A stretch of DNA of 19,849 bases from contig DAHVAB010000007.1 of NCBI GenBank assembly GCA_027314825.1, positions 1-19,849 on the forward strand, written 5' to 3'. The DNA comes from Solirubrobacterales bacterium (GTDB taxonomy: Bacteria > Actinomycetota > Thermoleophilia > Solirubrobacterales > Solirubrobacteraceae). Every line of letters starts with the position of its first letter. The stretch's first letter is position 1. Of the stretch, positions 1-6,333 are shown one piece after another. The position numbers were made by a program, and so were the translations under genes. A model generated the notes under the pieces. It made no database searches and was not told the origin of the DNA. It saw nothing but the letters and a program-made list of their open reading frames with translations.

Positions 1-342
1 CGCGCCTGGCCAGCCTACGACTGGATGGGGGAGGCCAAGGCGGCGTTGGAGGCGGTCGCGCGGTACCTGGCGCGGGACCTGGGCGCGGAGGAGATCAGGG
101 TCAACCTGGTCTCGGCCGGTCCGATCGAGACGCTCGCGGCCGGCGGGATCCCCGGCTTCGGCGAGCTGGCCGCCGCCTGGTCGCAGACGGCGCCGCTGCC
201 GTGGGATCCGGGCGACCCGGAGCCGGTCGCCGACGCGGCCTGCTTCCTGCTCTCGCCGCTGGCCCGGCGGATCACCGGCGAGATCCTGCACGTGGATGGC
301 GGCTATCACGCGATGGGAGCGCCCCGAGAGGAGAGGGATTGA
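1..342 (+). CDS. fabI: Enoyl-[acyl-carrier-protein] reductase FabI, 3' end only
   Basis: This is the C-terminal 113 codons of an NADH-dependent enoyl-ACP reductase of the short-chain dehydrogenase superfamily. The enzyme catalyses the last reduction in each round of type II fatty acid elongation. The frame is open from base 1, so the gene starts outside the window. The segment PAYDWMGEAKAALE carries the catalytic Tyr (codon 16-18) and Lys (codon 37-39) with the Y-x6-K spacing typical of FabI/InhA. Next come the VNLVSAGPIETLA segment and the C-terminal ITGEILHVDGGYHAMG, both close to remembered InhA sequence. The NAD-binding N-terminus is missing because of the window edge, not a mutation. It is the only confident plus-strand gene and converges on the small gene ending at 414. 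Confidence 0.93.
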   Translation, partial: RAWPAYDWMGEAKAALEAVARYLARDLGAEEIRVNLVSAGPIETLAAGGIPGFGELAAAWSQTAPLPWDPGDPEPVADAACFLLSPLARRITGEILHVDGGYHAMGAPREERD

Positions 343-394
343 GCGCGCCATCGTCGCCCGCGCGACTCTTGCCGCCCGTGAGAGCGCTCCCCTG

Positions 395-415
395 AGCCCC
401 GCGGCCTCCGCGGCT
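395..415. terminator. Short GC hairpin between convergent gene ends
   Basis: Two copies of CCGCGG (399-404 and 408-413) flank a 3-nt loop, giving a 6-bp stem between the end of fabI (+) and the end of the small gene (-). There is no T-tract on either side, so it could at most be a weak or Rho-assisted bidirectional stop. Its last bases overlap the stop codon of the minus-strand gene. Confidence 0.25.
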
Positions 416-656
416 ACTCGATGATCTCGTCGAGAGACCGCTCGGATGCGCCGCGCCGGCGCCGGTAGCGGTTCACCGCGCCAAGCATGTCCTCGAGCTC
501 CCGCGCGGTGCGGACGTGCTCGGCGTCCGGCGGGGTGGATGGGCCGAGCCCGAGCAGCGTGTCGTTGTCGCGGTCGTGGAAGTGGGCGCCGATCACGGCG
601 ACTATGCAGATCGCGAGCGGTCCGCCCAGCACGACTGCAAGGAAGGCTGCGTGCAT
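414..656 (-). CDS. Small single-pass membrane protein, unknown function
   Basis: This 80-residue protein is not recognised. Residues about 3-25 (AAFLAVVLGGPLAICIVAVIGAH) form one hydrophobic helix. A polar region follows, and the tail (about 50-80) is charged and rich in Arg and Glu, probably cytoplasmic and helical. The gene starts 31 bp after the response regulator stop and is probably its operon partner. The ATG at 656 has only a GGGG run directly upstream, so translation signals are weak. The stop is TAG. The tail vaguely recalls short-helix C-terminal domains but lacks a clear SHOCT pattern. The operon position suggests, without proof, a membrane accessory to the two-component system. 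Confidence 0.6.
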   Translation of the reverse strand: MHAAFLAVVLGGPLAICIVAVIGAHFHDRDNDTLLGLGPSTPPDAEHVRTARELEDMLGAVNRYRRRRGASERSLDEIIE

Positions 657-687
657 CCCCGGAGTGTAGGGACTGGGTTGCCCGCGA

Positions 688-1359
688 TCAGCTCGATCGC
701 CGCGTGGAGTAGTGCAGCGCCGGTCCCTGCATCGCGCTGAGCGCAGCGTGGCTGCGGTCGGTCAGCGCGTGGATGATCTCGCGCCGGCGCTCATGGAGGC
801 TCTGCTCGGAGACGTGCAGCGTCTCGGCGATCTGCCCGGCGCTCATGCCGCGTGTGAGCATGTCGAGCAGTGCCCGATCCTCCGAGGGGAGGCGGCTCGC
901 CAGCGCGGAGAGCTCGGCGCGGGAGAGGTGGGGCATCGTGCGGCGGCCGTCGCGGGCCGCCCGGATCGCGTCGGAGAGCTCGTGGGCGAGGCTGTGCTTG
1001 GCGATCACCGCGGATGCGCCGGCCACGCAGGACGCGGCGAGCAGGGAGGCGCCTGGGAAGGCCGAGTAGACGATCACGTGAGGGCCGTCCGGGAGGCTGT
1101 CCAGCTTCAGGGTGAGGTCGAGGCCGTTCTCGTTGGCCAGGTGAAAGTCGACGATCGCCGAGTCCGGCTTCAGACGGCCGATCAGATCGAGCGCCTGCGC
1201 CTGGCTTTCCGCGGTGCCCAGCACCTCGATTCCCGGCTCGCCGTCGAGCAGGTCTGCCAGCCCCCGCAGCACCGCGGGGTGGTCGTCGACGAGCACCAGC
1301 CCAATCGGGCGGGCCGGTCGATGCTCGGAGTAGCCGGGGGAGGGCGTCTGCGAGGACAT
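688..1359 (-). CDS. NarL/LuxR-family response regulator
   Basis: This two-domain response regulator is partnered with the kinase upstream. In numbering from the TTG at 1362, the receiver domain spans about 20-135. It has the acidic pair D26-D27, the phosphoacceptor D72 (IVDFHL), a switch Ser100 (VYSAF) and conserved K122 (VIAKHS). The C-terminal part (about 158-205) has the LuxR helix-turn-helix layout, with GMSAGQIAETLHVSEQSL followed by HERRREII. The recognition helix differs from the usual TVKxHxxxI pattern, so its DNA target is probably atypical. The ATG at 1359 is preferred; a TTG lies one codon upstream. The ATG overlaps the stop of a 26-codon mini-ORF (TGATG), pointing to translational coupling instead of a strong ribosome binding site. 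An approximately 660-nt antisense open frame is a GC-skew shadow. Confidence 0.9.
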   Translation of the reverse strand: MSSQTPSPGYSEHRPARPIGLVLVDDHPAVLRGLADLLDGEPGIEVLGTAESQAQALDLIGRLKPDSAIVDFHLANENGLDLTLKLDSLPDGPHVIVYSAFPGASLLAASCVAGASAVIAKHSLAHELSDAIRAARDGRRTMPHLSRAELSALASRLPSEDRALLDMLTRGMSAGQIAETLHVSEQSLHERRREIIHALTDRSHAALSAMQGPALHYSTRRSS

Positions 1360-1439
1360 CAAGGACCATGATGGTTCGGCGCCGGCGGAGTCTGTAGGTG
1401 GTTAACCCACCGTTCGGGATCGGTATCGCCGACCGTCAT
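1359..1439 (-). CDS. 26-codon coupled mini-ORF upstream of the response regulator
   Basis: A short frame begins MTVGDTDPERWVNHLQ and ends in a TGA that overlaps the response regulator ATG (TGATG). Its own ATG overlaps the stop of the preceding mini-ORF (ATGA). It has no domain and may be non-functional as a peptide. Its likely effect is to carry ribosomes from the kinase to the regulator. The first eight codons match those of the neighbouring mini-ORF because both lie in the direct repeat. Confidence 0.3.
   Translation of the reverse strand: MTVGDTDPERWVNHLQTPPAPNHHGP
1397..1411. promoter_or_regulatory. Short inverted repeat before the response regulator
   Basis: GGTGG and CCACC arms flank TTAAC, with an inner GTTAAC palindrome and one-base asymmetry. 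It lies 38-52 nt upstream of the response regulator start. It could be an mRNA hairpin or a protein site, but nothing else supports either role. Confidence 0.2.
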
Positions 1440-1470
1440 GCCGGGATGGCGAGTCGTATGGTGGTGCCGG
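1415..1470. repeat. Direct repeat copy 1: duplicated tail of a sensor kinase gene
   Basis: This 56-bp segment matches 1501-1556 with three mismatches (1419, 1447 and 1454) at an 86-bp offset. On the minus strand it encodes TTIRLAIPA, a stop, and the following ATGA start, the same arrangement as the true kinase end. The two differences inside the kinase tail are one silent change (Arg codon) and one Val-to-Ile change. That is more like a paralogous gene end than random decay. Confidence 0.85.
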
Positions 1471-1525
1471 TTCGGGGCCGGCGGGCGATCTGCGGCCGCG
1501 CGGGGTCGGTATCGCCGACCGTCAT
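1436..1525 (-). CDS. 29-codon mini-ORF carrying a second copy of the kinase C-terminus
   Basis: The ATG at 1525 overlaps the kinase stop (ATGA). The frame reads MTVGDTDPARPQIARR and ends RTGTTIRLAIPA, closely resembling the kinase end RPGTTIRLAVPA. Its stop overlaps the start of the next mini-ORF. It is most simply a remnant of a deleted paralogous kinase gene that is still open and still coupled. It could equally be a fortuitous frame. Confidence 0.35.
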   Translation of the reverse strand: MTVGDTDPARPQIARRPRTGTTIRLAIPA

Positions 1526-1556
1526 GCCGGGACGGCGAGCCGTATGGTGGTGCCGG
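1501..1556. repeat. Direct repeat copy 2, at the true kinase 3' end
   Basis: This is the partner of 1415-1470. It covers the last codons of the kinase gene, its TGA, and about 20 nt beyond. Sequence on both sides of the two copies is unrelated, so this is not a simple 86-bp tandem duplication. Confidence 0.85.
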
Positions 1557-2544
1557 GCCGGCTGACGAGCTCGAGCCGTGCGTGGATGAGGTCGGCGCGC
1601 TCCTGCATTCCCTGCAGGCCGCCGTTGCGCCGCCGTTCCGCCGTCTGGATGCCGCGGCCGTCGTCGGACACGGTCAGCACGACCCCGGCGCCGGTCCGGC
1701 GCAGCGACAGCGAGGCGTGGCGCGCGCCGGAGTGACGGACCGCGTTGGTCAGCGCCTCCTGGGCGACCCGGTAGATGACGAGCTCGGTCTCGGCCGGCAG
1801 GGCGGGCAGCCGCTGCTCGATCGCGGGCTCGACGCCGATCCCGGCGGCCTGCCCGATCCGCTCGCAGAGCACGGCGATCGCGCCGGGCAGGCCAAGATCG
1901 TCGAGGGCCTCTGGACGCAACCGTTGGGAGATGCGCCTGATCGCTTCCAGGCTCTCGCGCGCGGTCTCGGTCGTCGCGGCGATCTGGGGGTGCAGCCCCT
2001 CCGGGGCGTCGCGCTCCAGACCGGCGAGCCCGAGCAGGACGGCGGTCAGCGTCTGGCCGACCTCGTCGTGCAGCTCCTGGGCCACGCGCAGCCGCTCCGA
2101 CTCCTGCGCGGCGAGCGCGCGGCTGGTGCTCTCTCGCCGCTCGGACTCCAGGTCGTCGAGCATCTCGTTGTAGGCGACCGCCAGGTCGGCGACCTCCGAG
2201 GGCGCGCTCGGCACCGTCGCTCGGACGCCGTGTCGCAGCGGGTCGACACGGCTCATCAGCAGCGCCAGTTGGCGCAGCGGCAGGAGAGCCCGACGCAGGA
2301 GGATCGTGTTCGCCGTCAGGGTCGCGAGGAGCGCTATCGCGAGCACGGCCACCTCGGCCGGCGCCAGCTTGGCGAACCGATCCGGCAGCACCGCGAAGGT
2401 GACTACGCCCATCCCCAGGACGAGCACGGCGTTCACCGCGAGCACCCGCCAGAAGAGGGGCAGGTAGCGCCGCTCCCGCTCGCGCCCGTCCATCGCCGGC
2501 CGCATCGGGTGCGGCTGAGCTGACGGGTGGCCGCCGGCAGACAT
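1522..2544 (-). CDS. NarL-type membrane sensor histidine kinase
   Basis: This 340-residue kinase probably phosphorylates the response regulator encoded just downstream. The N-terminus has two membrane helices (about 31-53 and 62-83) with only about 8 residues between them, so there is hardly any extracellular sensor. A HAMP-like linker follows to about 137. The HisKA_3 dimerisation helix reads ERLRVAQELHDEVGQTL, with the phosphoacceptor His159. The HATPase domain has the N box (ALTNAVRHSG, N267) and the G1 box (SDDGRGI, D294-D295). The C-terminus ends PGTTIRLAVPA. The minimal extracytoplasmic loop suggests it senses something in or near the membrane or inside the cell. The ATG at 2544 has a poor ribosome binding site, and Met14 or Met18 are alternative starts. 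Confidence 0.9.
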   Translation of the reverse strand: MSAGGHPSAQPHPMRPAMDGRERERRYLPLFWRVLAVNAVLVLGMGVVTFAVLPDRFAKLAPAEVAVLAIALLATLTANTILLRRALLPLRQLALLMSRVDPLRHGVRATVPSAPSEVADLAVAYNEMLDDLESERRESTSRALAAQESERLRVAQELHDEVGQTLTAVLLGLAGLERDAPEGLHPQIAATTETARESLEAIRRISQRLRPEALDDLGLPGAIAVLCERIGQAAGIGVEPAIEQRLPALPAETELVIYRVAQEALTNAVRHSGARHASLSLRRTGAGVVLTVSDDGRGIQTAERRRNGGLQGMQERADLIHARLELVSRPGTTIRLAVPA

Positions 2545-2687
2545 GGTGATCTCACGCTAGCGGCCACGGGGGGCGGATCGGGCCGTTGCCCCGGCGTGGA
2601 GGAGGGTCGGACCAGATGCGAGGCGTTGGGCGCGAGCGGATCTGAGGTCGGCGTGGGGGCGACCGGGATGCGTGCGGCAGGACGGGC

Positions 2688-3158
2688 TCAGCCGCCGGAG
2701 GCGGGCGGCCGCTGCGGAGCCTCGATCCGGAACGCCGGGTGATCGGGGGCGATGCGTCGCAGCTCCTCCTCGCCGGAGTCGGGGCCGACCCCGCCGAAGA
2801 AGGCGCCGACCTCCCACTTCCAGCGCTGCAGGTAGGCGCGCAGCAGCGCCGCCTTCTGGTCGTCAGGCACCTCGATCGCGGTGAACGGCTCGCAGCGGCG
2901 GCCGGATCGCAGGCGGCCCTCACCGCTCGCGCGCAGGTTCTTCACCCATTGGGTGTGGCCGCGCGGCGCGACGAGGTAGCGTGCGCCGTTGAAGCTGAGC
3001 AGGTTGACGGGCGTGCTGTGCCACTGGCCGCTGCGGCGGCCCCGCACTTCCAGCACCCGCGAGCCGGCGACGCTCACGCCGGTGCGGGTGAGCACCTCCA
3101 CGAACGGGTTGAACACGTGCCTGGTGAACCAGCCGGGTCGCTGATAGTGCTGCGCCAT
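2688..3158 (-). CDS. Nitroreductase/deazaflavin-dependent oxidoreductase (DUF385, Ddn-like)
   Basis: This 156-residue single-domain protein belongs to the F420-dependent split-beta-barrel family that includes mycobacterial Ddn. The family signature is clear. RRSGQWHSTPVN (41-52) is followed by YLVAPRGHTQWVKNLRA (61-77), which together form the cofactor phosphate-binding region. The substrate cannot be read from sequence; relatives reduce quinones or nitro-compounds with F420H2, and some may use flavin. The ATG at 3158 is chosen because GAGAG lies just upstream and homologues start near a FNPFVEVLTR segment. An in-frame extension to 3239 is Arg-rich and unlikely to be translated. F420 cofactor use fits an actinobacterium. 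Confidence 0.87.
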   Translation of the reverse strand: MAQHYQRPGWFTRHVFNPFVEVLTRTGVSVAGSRVLEVRGRRSGQWHSTPVNLLSFNGARYLVAPRGHTQWVKNLRASGEGRLRSGRRCEPFTAIEVPDDQKAALLRAYLQRWKWEVGAFFGGVGPDSGEEELRRIAPDHPAFRIEAPQRPPASGG

Positions 3159-3272
3159 CGCTCTCGGTCTCAGGCTACCCCGAAGTCGCGTCCGGATCAC
3201 CTCGCGCTCGGCTGCGCGCCGGCGCGGGCGGCACTCCATCGGCGCCCGAGGTCGGGCCGGTCCCGCTTGCGC

Positions 3273-3701
3273 CTACTTGCCTCGCATCCGCCGGAAGAAG
3301 AGGGCGATCCGGGTCAGCAGGTTCGCCTCGTGCTCGTGGCGCTGGGTCGGTGCCGCGATCCTGCCCTCCATCTCGCGCAGCCCGGCGGCGATGCTCTCAC
3401 CGGCGCCGCGATGGTCGTCCGGCTCGATCTGCTCGCTGCTGGCCGGCTCCAGGTACTCGGCGAGGCCTCTCGCCTGCTCACCGCTGATCTTCAGGTGCAC
3501 GGCGTCCTGCTCGATCCGTGCGACCTGCTCGCCCTCCGCGTAGATCGGACGGCCGAGCGCGCTCGTTGCGATCGAGATCCCGTCGAAGATGTCGCGCCGC
3601 TCGTCGCCGGCCACCTCGTCGACCTCGCCGACCCGGCTGCCGTCGGAGGCGTACACCTTCCACCCCGGTTTGATCGCCAGCCATGAGACGGGTGCGGCCA
3701 T
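3273..3701 (-). CDS. PRC-barrel-like (DUF2171-type) protein
   Basis: This is a 142-residue soluble protein. Residues about 6-80 look like a PRC-barrel/DUF2171 beta-barrel. There is a KPGWKVYASDGSRVGEVDEV strand pair, then DIFDGISIAT, GRPIYAEGEQVARIE and AVHLKISGEQ. The rest (about 85-142) is charged, with a basic hydrophobic tail (LLTRIALFFRRMRGK) that could bind membrane or RNA. Such domains occur in stress-related and RNA-processing proteins, so the function here is open. The ATG at 3701 has AGGA about 8 nt upstream. The stop is TAG. It lies between the F420-type enzyme and the antiporter and could share a transcript with either. Confidence 0.72.
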   Translation of the reverse strand: MAAPVSWLAIKPGWKVYASDGSRVGEVDEVAGDERRDIFDGISIATSALGRPIYAEGEQVARIEQDAVHLKISGEQARGLAEYLEPASSEQIEPDDHRGAGESIAAGLREMEGRIAAPTQRHEHEANLLTRIALFFRRMRGK

Positions 3702-3890
3702 GCGGACGATCCTACACCTCGACGGTCGACCGGTCGCAGGCGGTTGCTCGGTGCCCGCACGCTCCGCCGATCGCGCGCTGACCGCGGCCGCGGCTCGCAG
3801 GCAGCGGCCGCGCGCGCACGGGGACGTTGAAGCCGGTTGTGAAAGTCACGCAGAGGAAGATCGTCACGCAGAGCGGACGCCGCTAGGTGG

Positions 3891-5675
3891 TCAAGAAGAC
3901 GCCGAAGCCGAAGAAGAGCGCAGGCAAATGACCCGACTGTCGGCGGGCGCATCGGCCGGGCCGGCCGCTGTCAGGACATGGAGCTCCCCGCTGCTCGGCA
4001 GGACGAAGAGGGGCGTCAGGCCGTCCGCTGCGGCCGCGAGCTCAGCGGCCGTACGCTCTATCAGCTCGGCGCCTGCGGCGATCCGGCGGCTCAGCTCCGG
4101 GAAGCTGAGAGCGTTCGAGAAGAGCACGCGCCCCTCCGCATGGGGCGGGAGCGGAATGGCGGGCGGTTCGCTCGGCGCGAGCCTGTATACGTGGTGGTGG
4201 CCGAGCTCCTGGCGCAGCTCGTAGGCGGCGAGCGCGTTGAACTGATCGCTTGCGGTGATCACCAGAGCGCTGCTCACCTCCTCAAGCTCGGCCTGAAGGC
4301 CCTCCACGTCCACCCCGAGCGGCACCGGTGCCGCCTGCAGGCCGGCATCGCGGGCAGCCGCCTGCTCCTCGGGGCTGTCGGTCCACAGGCGCACTCGCAC
4401 GCCGGCATTCGCCAGGACGCGTGCGATCGCGAGGGCCAGCGGTTTGGCGCCGACGATCAGCACGACCGGCGAGCCGGCGCCGGCCAGACCGAGGATGCGT
4501 GCCAGCGGGGGCGCGGTGAGCCCGTAGAGCACGACCGTGGAGAAGACGGCGACGAAGACGATCGGCAGGATCCGCTCGGCGTCGTGCACATCCGCTTCGG
4601 CCAGATAGAGGCTGAACGCGGACGCGGTCGCGGCCGCGACGATGCCTCGCGGCGCCATCCACGCGACGAACGCACGCTCCCGCCAGCGCAGTGGCGAGCG
4701 CCAGGTTCCGAGCGCGACCACGAGCGGGCGGACGAGAATGACCATCGCGGCGACGAGGATCAGACCGCCGAGGAGCACGCGTCCCACCTCGGCGGGCGTC
4801 ACCGACGCGGAGATCAGCACGAAAAGGACGCCGATCAGAAGCTCCACGATGGTGCCGTGGAACCGGAGGATCCTCGCCACGTCGATCCGGCGCTGGTGGG
4901 CGAGCACCATGCCCATGACCGCCGCCGCGACGAGGCCGGAGTCATCACGGATCAGGTCGGCGCCGACGACCGCAGCGCTCAGCATCATCAGCGCGGCGGC
5001 CACGCCGCGGCCGGGCGAGGATCTCTCCAGCCCGCCGAGCAGGACCATGAGCGCGGCGGCCGCCGCGAGACCGATTCCCAGGCCGATCAGGAGACTGGAG
5101 GCAAGCTCCCCGAGGTGAAATGGCCGGCTCCCGGCGATCCCCTGCAGAACGGCGTGCAGCGCGACGACGCCCAGCAACGCGCCGATCGGGTCGATCAGCG
5201 TGCCCTCCCACTTCAGCACGGAGCGGACGGTGTCGGTGGGCCGCACGAAGGCCAGCAGCGGTGAGACGACGGTCGGCCCGGAGACGACGAGGATCGCGCC
5301 GATCACGGCGGACACTCCCCAGCCGAAGCCGAAGATCAGCGTCGGGGCGGCCGTCACGAACACCAGGGTGAGGATCGTGCCGATCGAGATCAGCCGCAGC
5401 ACGATGCCGCGCACCCCGCCGCGCAGCTCGCGAAGGCTCAGGCGCAGCCCCGCCTCGAACAGGATCAGCCCGACGCCGAGCGAGACGATCGGCTGGAAGG
5501 CGTTGCCGAAGATGACGTCCGGATGCACATCTTCGGTGATCGCGCCGGCGGTGAATCCGACCGGCAGCAGCAGCACGATCGCGGGGATGTGGAAGCGCTC
5601 GGCGAGCAGCTGGCCCCCGATCGCCAGGACGATCACGAGCCCGAGGCCCGTGAGGATGGCATTCGTCGAGCTCAC
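3891..5675 (-). CDS. CPA1-type cation/proton antiporter with C-terminal TrkA-N-like domain
   Basis: This is a membrane exchanger of Na+ or K+ for H+, about 594 residues long. In numbering from the ATG at 5693, residues about 10-405 form 12-13 hydrophobic helices. Conserved CPA1 motifs include SGPTVVSPLL (138-147), EGTLIDPIGALL with the ion-site Asp168, and WMAPRGIVAAA with Arg349. Residues about 410-530 form a Rossmann-like TrkA-N domain beginning VVLIVGAKPLALAIARVL, which in relatives binds nucleotide to gate transport. The tail ends in a Ser/Ala-rich stretch. The GTG at 5675 is preferred because GGGGG lies about 6 nt upstream; the ATG six codons earlier lacks a ribosome binding site. It probably serves pH or salt homeostasis. 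Confidence 0.9.
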   Translation of the reverse strand: MSSTNAILTGLGLVIVLAIGGQLLAERFHIPAIVLLLPVGFTAGAITEDVHPDVIFGNAFQPIVSLGVGLILFEAGLRLSLRELRGGVRGIVLRLISIGTILTLVFVTAAPTLIFGFGWGVSAVIGAILVVSGPTVVSPLLAFVRPTDTVRSVLKWEGTLIDPIGALLGVVALHAVLQGIAGSRPFHLGELASSLLIGLGIGLAAAAALMVLLGGLERSSPGRGVAAALMMLSAAVVGADLIRDDSGLVAAAVMGMVLAHQRRIDVARILRFHGTIVELLIGVLFVLISASVTPAEVGRVLLGGLILVAAMVILVRPLVVALGTWRSPLRWRERAFVAWMAPRGIVAAATASAFSLYLAEADVHDAERILPIVFVAVFSTVVLYGLTAPPLARILGLAGAGSPVVLIVGAKPLALAIARVLANAGVRVRLWTDSPEEQAAARDAGLQAAPVPLGVDVEGLQAELEEVSSALVITASDQFNALAAYELRQELGHHHVYRLAPSEPPAIPLPPHAEGRVLFSNALSFPELSRRIAAGAELIERTAAELAAAADGLTPLFVLPSSGELHVLTAAGPADAPADSRVICLRSSSASASS

Positions 5676-5809
5676 GAGTCGCCCCCGGCACATCGTAGGA
5701 TGCCTGGGCCGACCTCGCGGTGTGGCCGCGACGGGCGGTCAAGTCCTCAAGCCGGGCCTGCGGGGGCACCAAGCCCGCCGCGCGGCCGGTGCCGCTCAGG
5801 TGGCGATGC

Positions 5810-6004
5810 CTATGCGGCGAGCGGCAGCTGCGCGCGCGAGTCGCTGCGGGCGTGGGACTCCAAGCTGCGCCCCGCCTGCGAATCCTGCGCGAACGGGTCG
5901 ACCCCGCGCATCGCCAAGTACACGGCCCGCTCAGCCTGCCTGGCCGTGAGCGTGAACTCGGCGCCGTCGCTCATCCGCCTATACGTCCAGATCTTGCTGT
6001 CCAT
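5810..6004 (-). CDS. Small unknown protein (64 residues)
   Basis: This soluble protein is not recognised. It starts MDSKIWTYRRMSDGAEFTLTA and continues RQAERAVYLAMRGVDPF, suggesting a short beta-hairpin plus a helix, followed by a polar tail. The ATG at 6004 is supported by GGAG at 5-nt spacing, the best ribosome binding site of the small genes here. An in-frame extension to 6088 has no such site. The stop is TAG. An AT-rich near-palindrome lies 28 bp upstream and may control it. Confidence 0.55.
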   Translation of the reverse strand: MDSKIWTYRRMSDGAEFTLTARQAERAVYLAMRGVDPFAQDSQAGRSLESHARSDSRAQLPLAA

Positions 6005-6030
6005 GTCTACTCCGTCCACAAATGGTTTCA

Positions 6031-6050
6031 CGTACTGGTATACAAGTATG
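6031..6050. promoter_or_regulatory. AT-rich near-palindrome, candidate operator/promoter
   Basis: The core TACTGGTATACAAGTA (6033-6048) is symmetrical about GTATAC apart from one mismatched pair. It sits upstream of the small gene starting at 6004 in unusually AT-rich sequence for this window. The half-site spacing recalls GntR-type operators (T-x-GT...AC-x-A), and the minus strand also offers a TATACC -10-like hexamer. Both readings are inference. Confidence 0.35.
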
Positions 6051-6130
6051 GTGCGACGGACCGCGCGGCTGTGTGACGGAGCGCACACTGGTCCTGCGAT
6101 GTGCGCGGGCAGCTCGACTAGCCTTGGATC

Positions 6131-6241
6131 ATGGAGATCGCGATCATCCTGCTGGTCGTGCTCGTCGGGCTCGTCGCCGGCGACATCATGCTCGTGCGGG
6201 CGCTGCGGCGCCGGGGCGGGGGTGGGGCGCGGCGACGGTGA
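6131..6241 (+). CDS. Possible 36-residue single-helix membrane peptide
   Basis: The frame MEIAIILLVVLVGLVAGDIM is one hydrophobic helix, followed by a basic LVRALRRR tail and a Gly/Arg run that enters the 29-bp repeat and stops there. Composition and positive-inside layout resemble real small membrane proteins. There is no clear ribosome binding site, however, and the frame is short. Divergent to the gene starting at 6004. Confidence 0.3.
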   Translation: MEIAIILLVVLVGLVAGDIMLVRALRRRGGGGARRR

Positions 6242-6312
6242 GCGGTCGAGTCGAGGCGCGGCGACGGTGAGCGGTCGGGTGGGGGCGCGGCGGTGGTGAG
6301 TGGCCGGGTGGG
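6226..6312. repeat. 29-bp tandem repeat, three copies
   Basis: Units lie at 6226-6254, 6255-6283 and 6284-6312. Each begins GGCGCGGCG and contains GTGAG about 12 nt in. Units 1 and 2 differ only near their ends; unit 3 is more diverged. A partial unit follows. The 29-nt period is not a multiple of three, so it is not a protein repeat. It fills the space between the possible small ORF and the end of the Sco1-TlpA gene. In the wider 6005-6333 gap nothing else is visible besides the palindrome and small ORF. Confidence 0.85.
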
Positions 6313-6333
6313 GGCCGGGGCGGGGTGCCCGGC

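Noticed and set aside
712..1371. Long plus-strand open frame opposite the response regulator
   Set aside because: It mirrors the codon bias of the minus-strand gene, its translation is low-complexity Arg/Gly/His-rich, and it has no recognisable domain.
2545..2687. Possible additional gene between the kinase and the Ddn-like enzyme
   Set aside because: The open frames here are short, Arg/Pro-rich and lack start signals; it is probably the kinase promoter region, but no clear -10/-35 pair is visible.
3839..3931. Small plus-strand basic frame ending KKTPKPKKSAGK with an internal TAG
   Set aside because: The lysine-rich part is simply the antisense of the Ser/Ala-rich antiporter C-terminus, there is no ribosome binding site, and the two 11-bp direct repeats (3845-3855, 3863-3873) give no further support.
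5676..5809. Possible tRNA or structured RNA in the spacer before the antiporter
   Set aside because: No T-loop consensus, anticodon stem or acceptor pairing could be found; it appears to be plain GC-rich spacer.
6226..6312. CRISPR array
   Set aside because: The 29-bp units are directly abutting with no spacers, and no cas gene is present.
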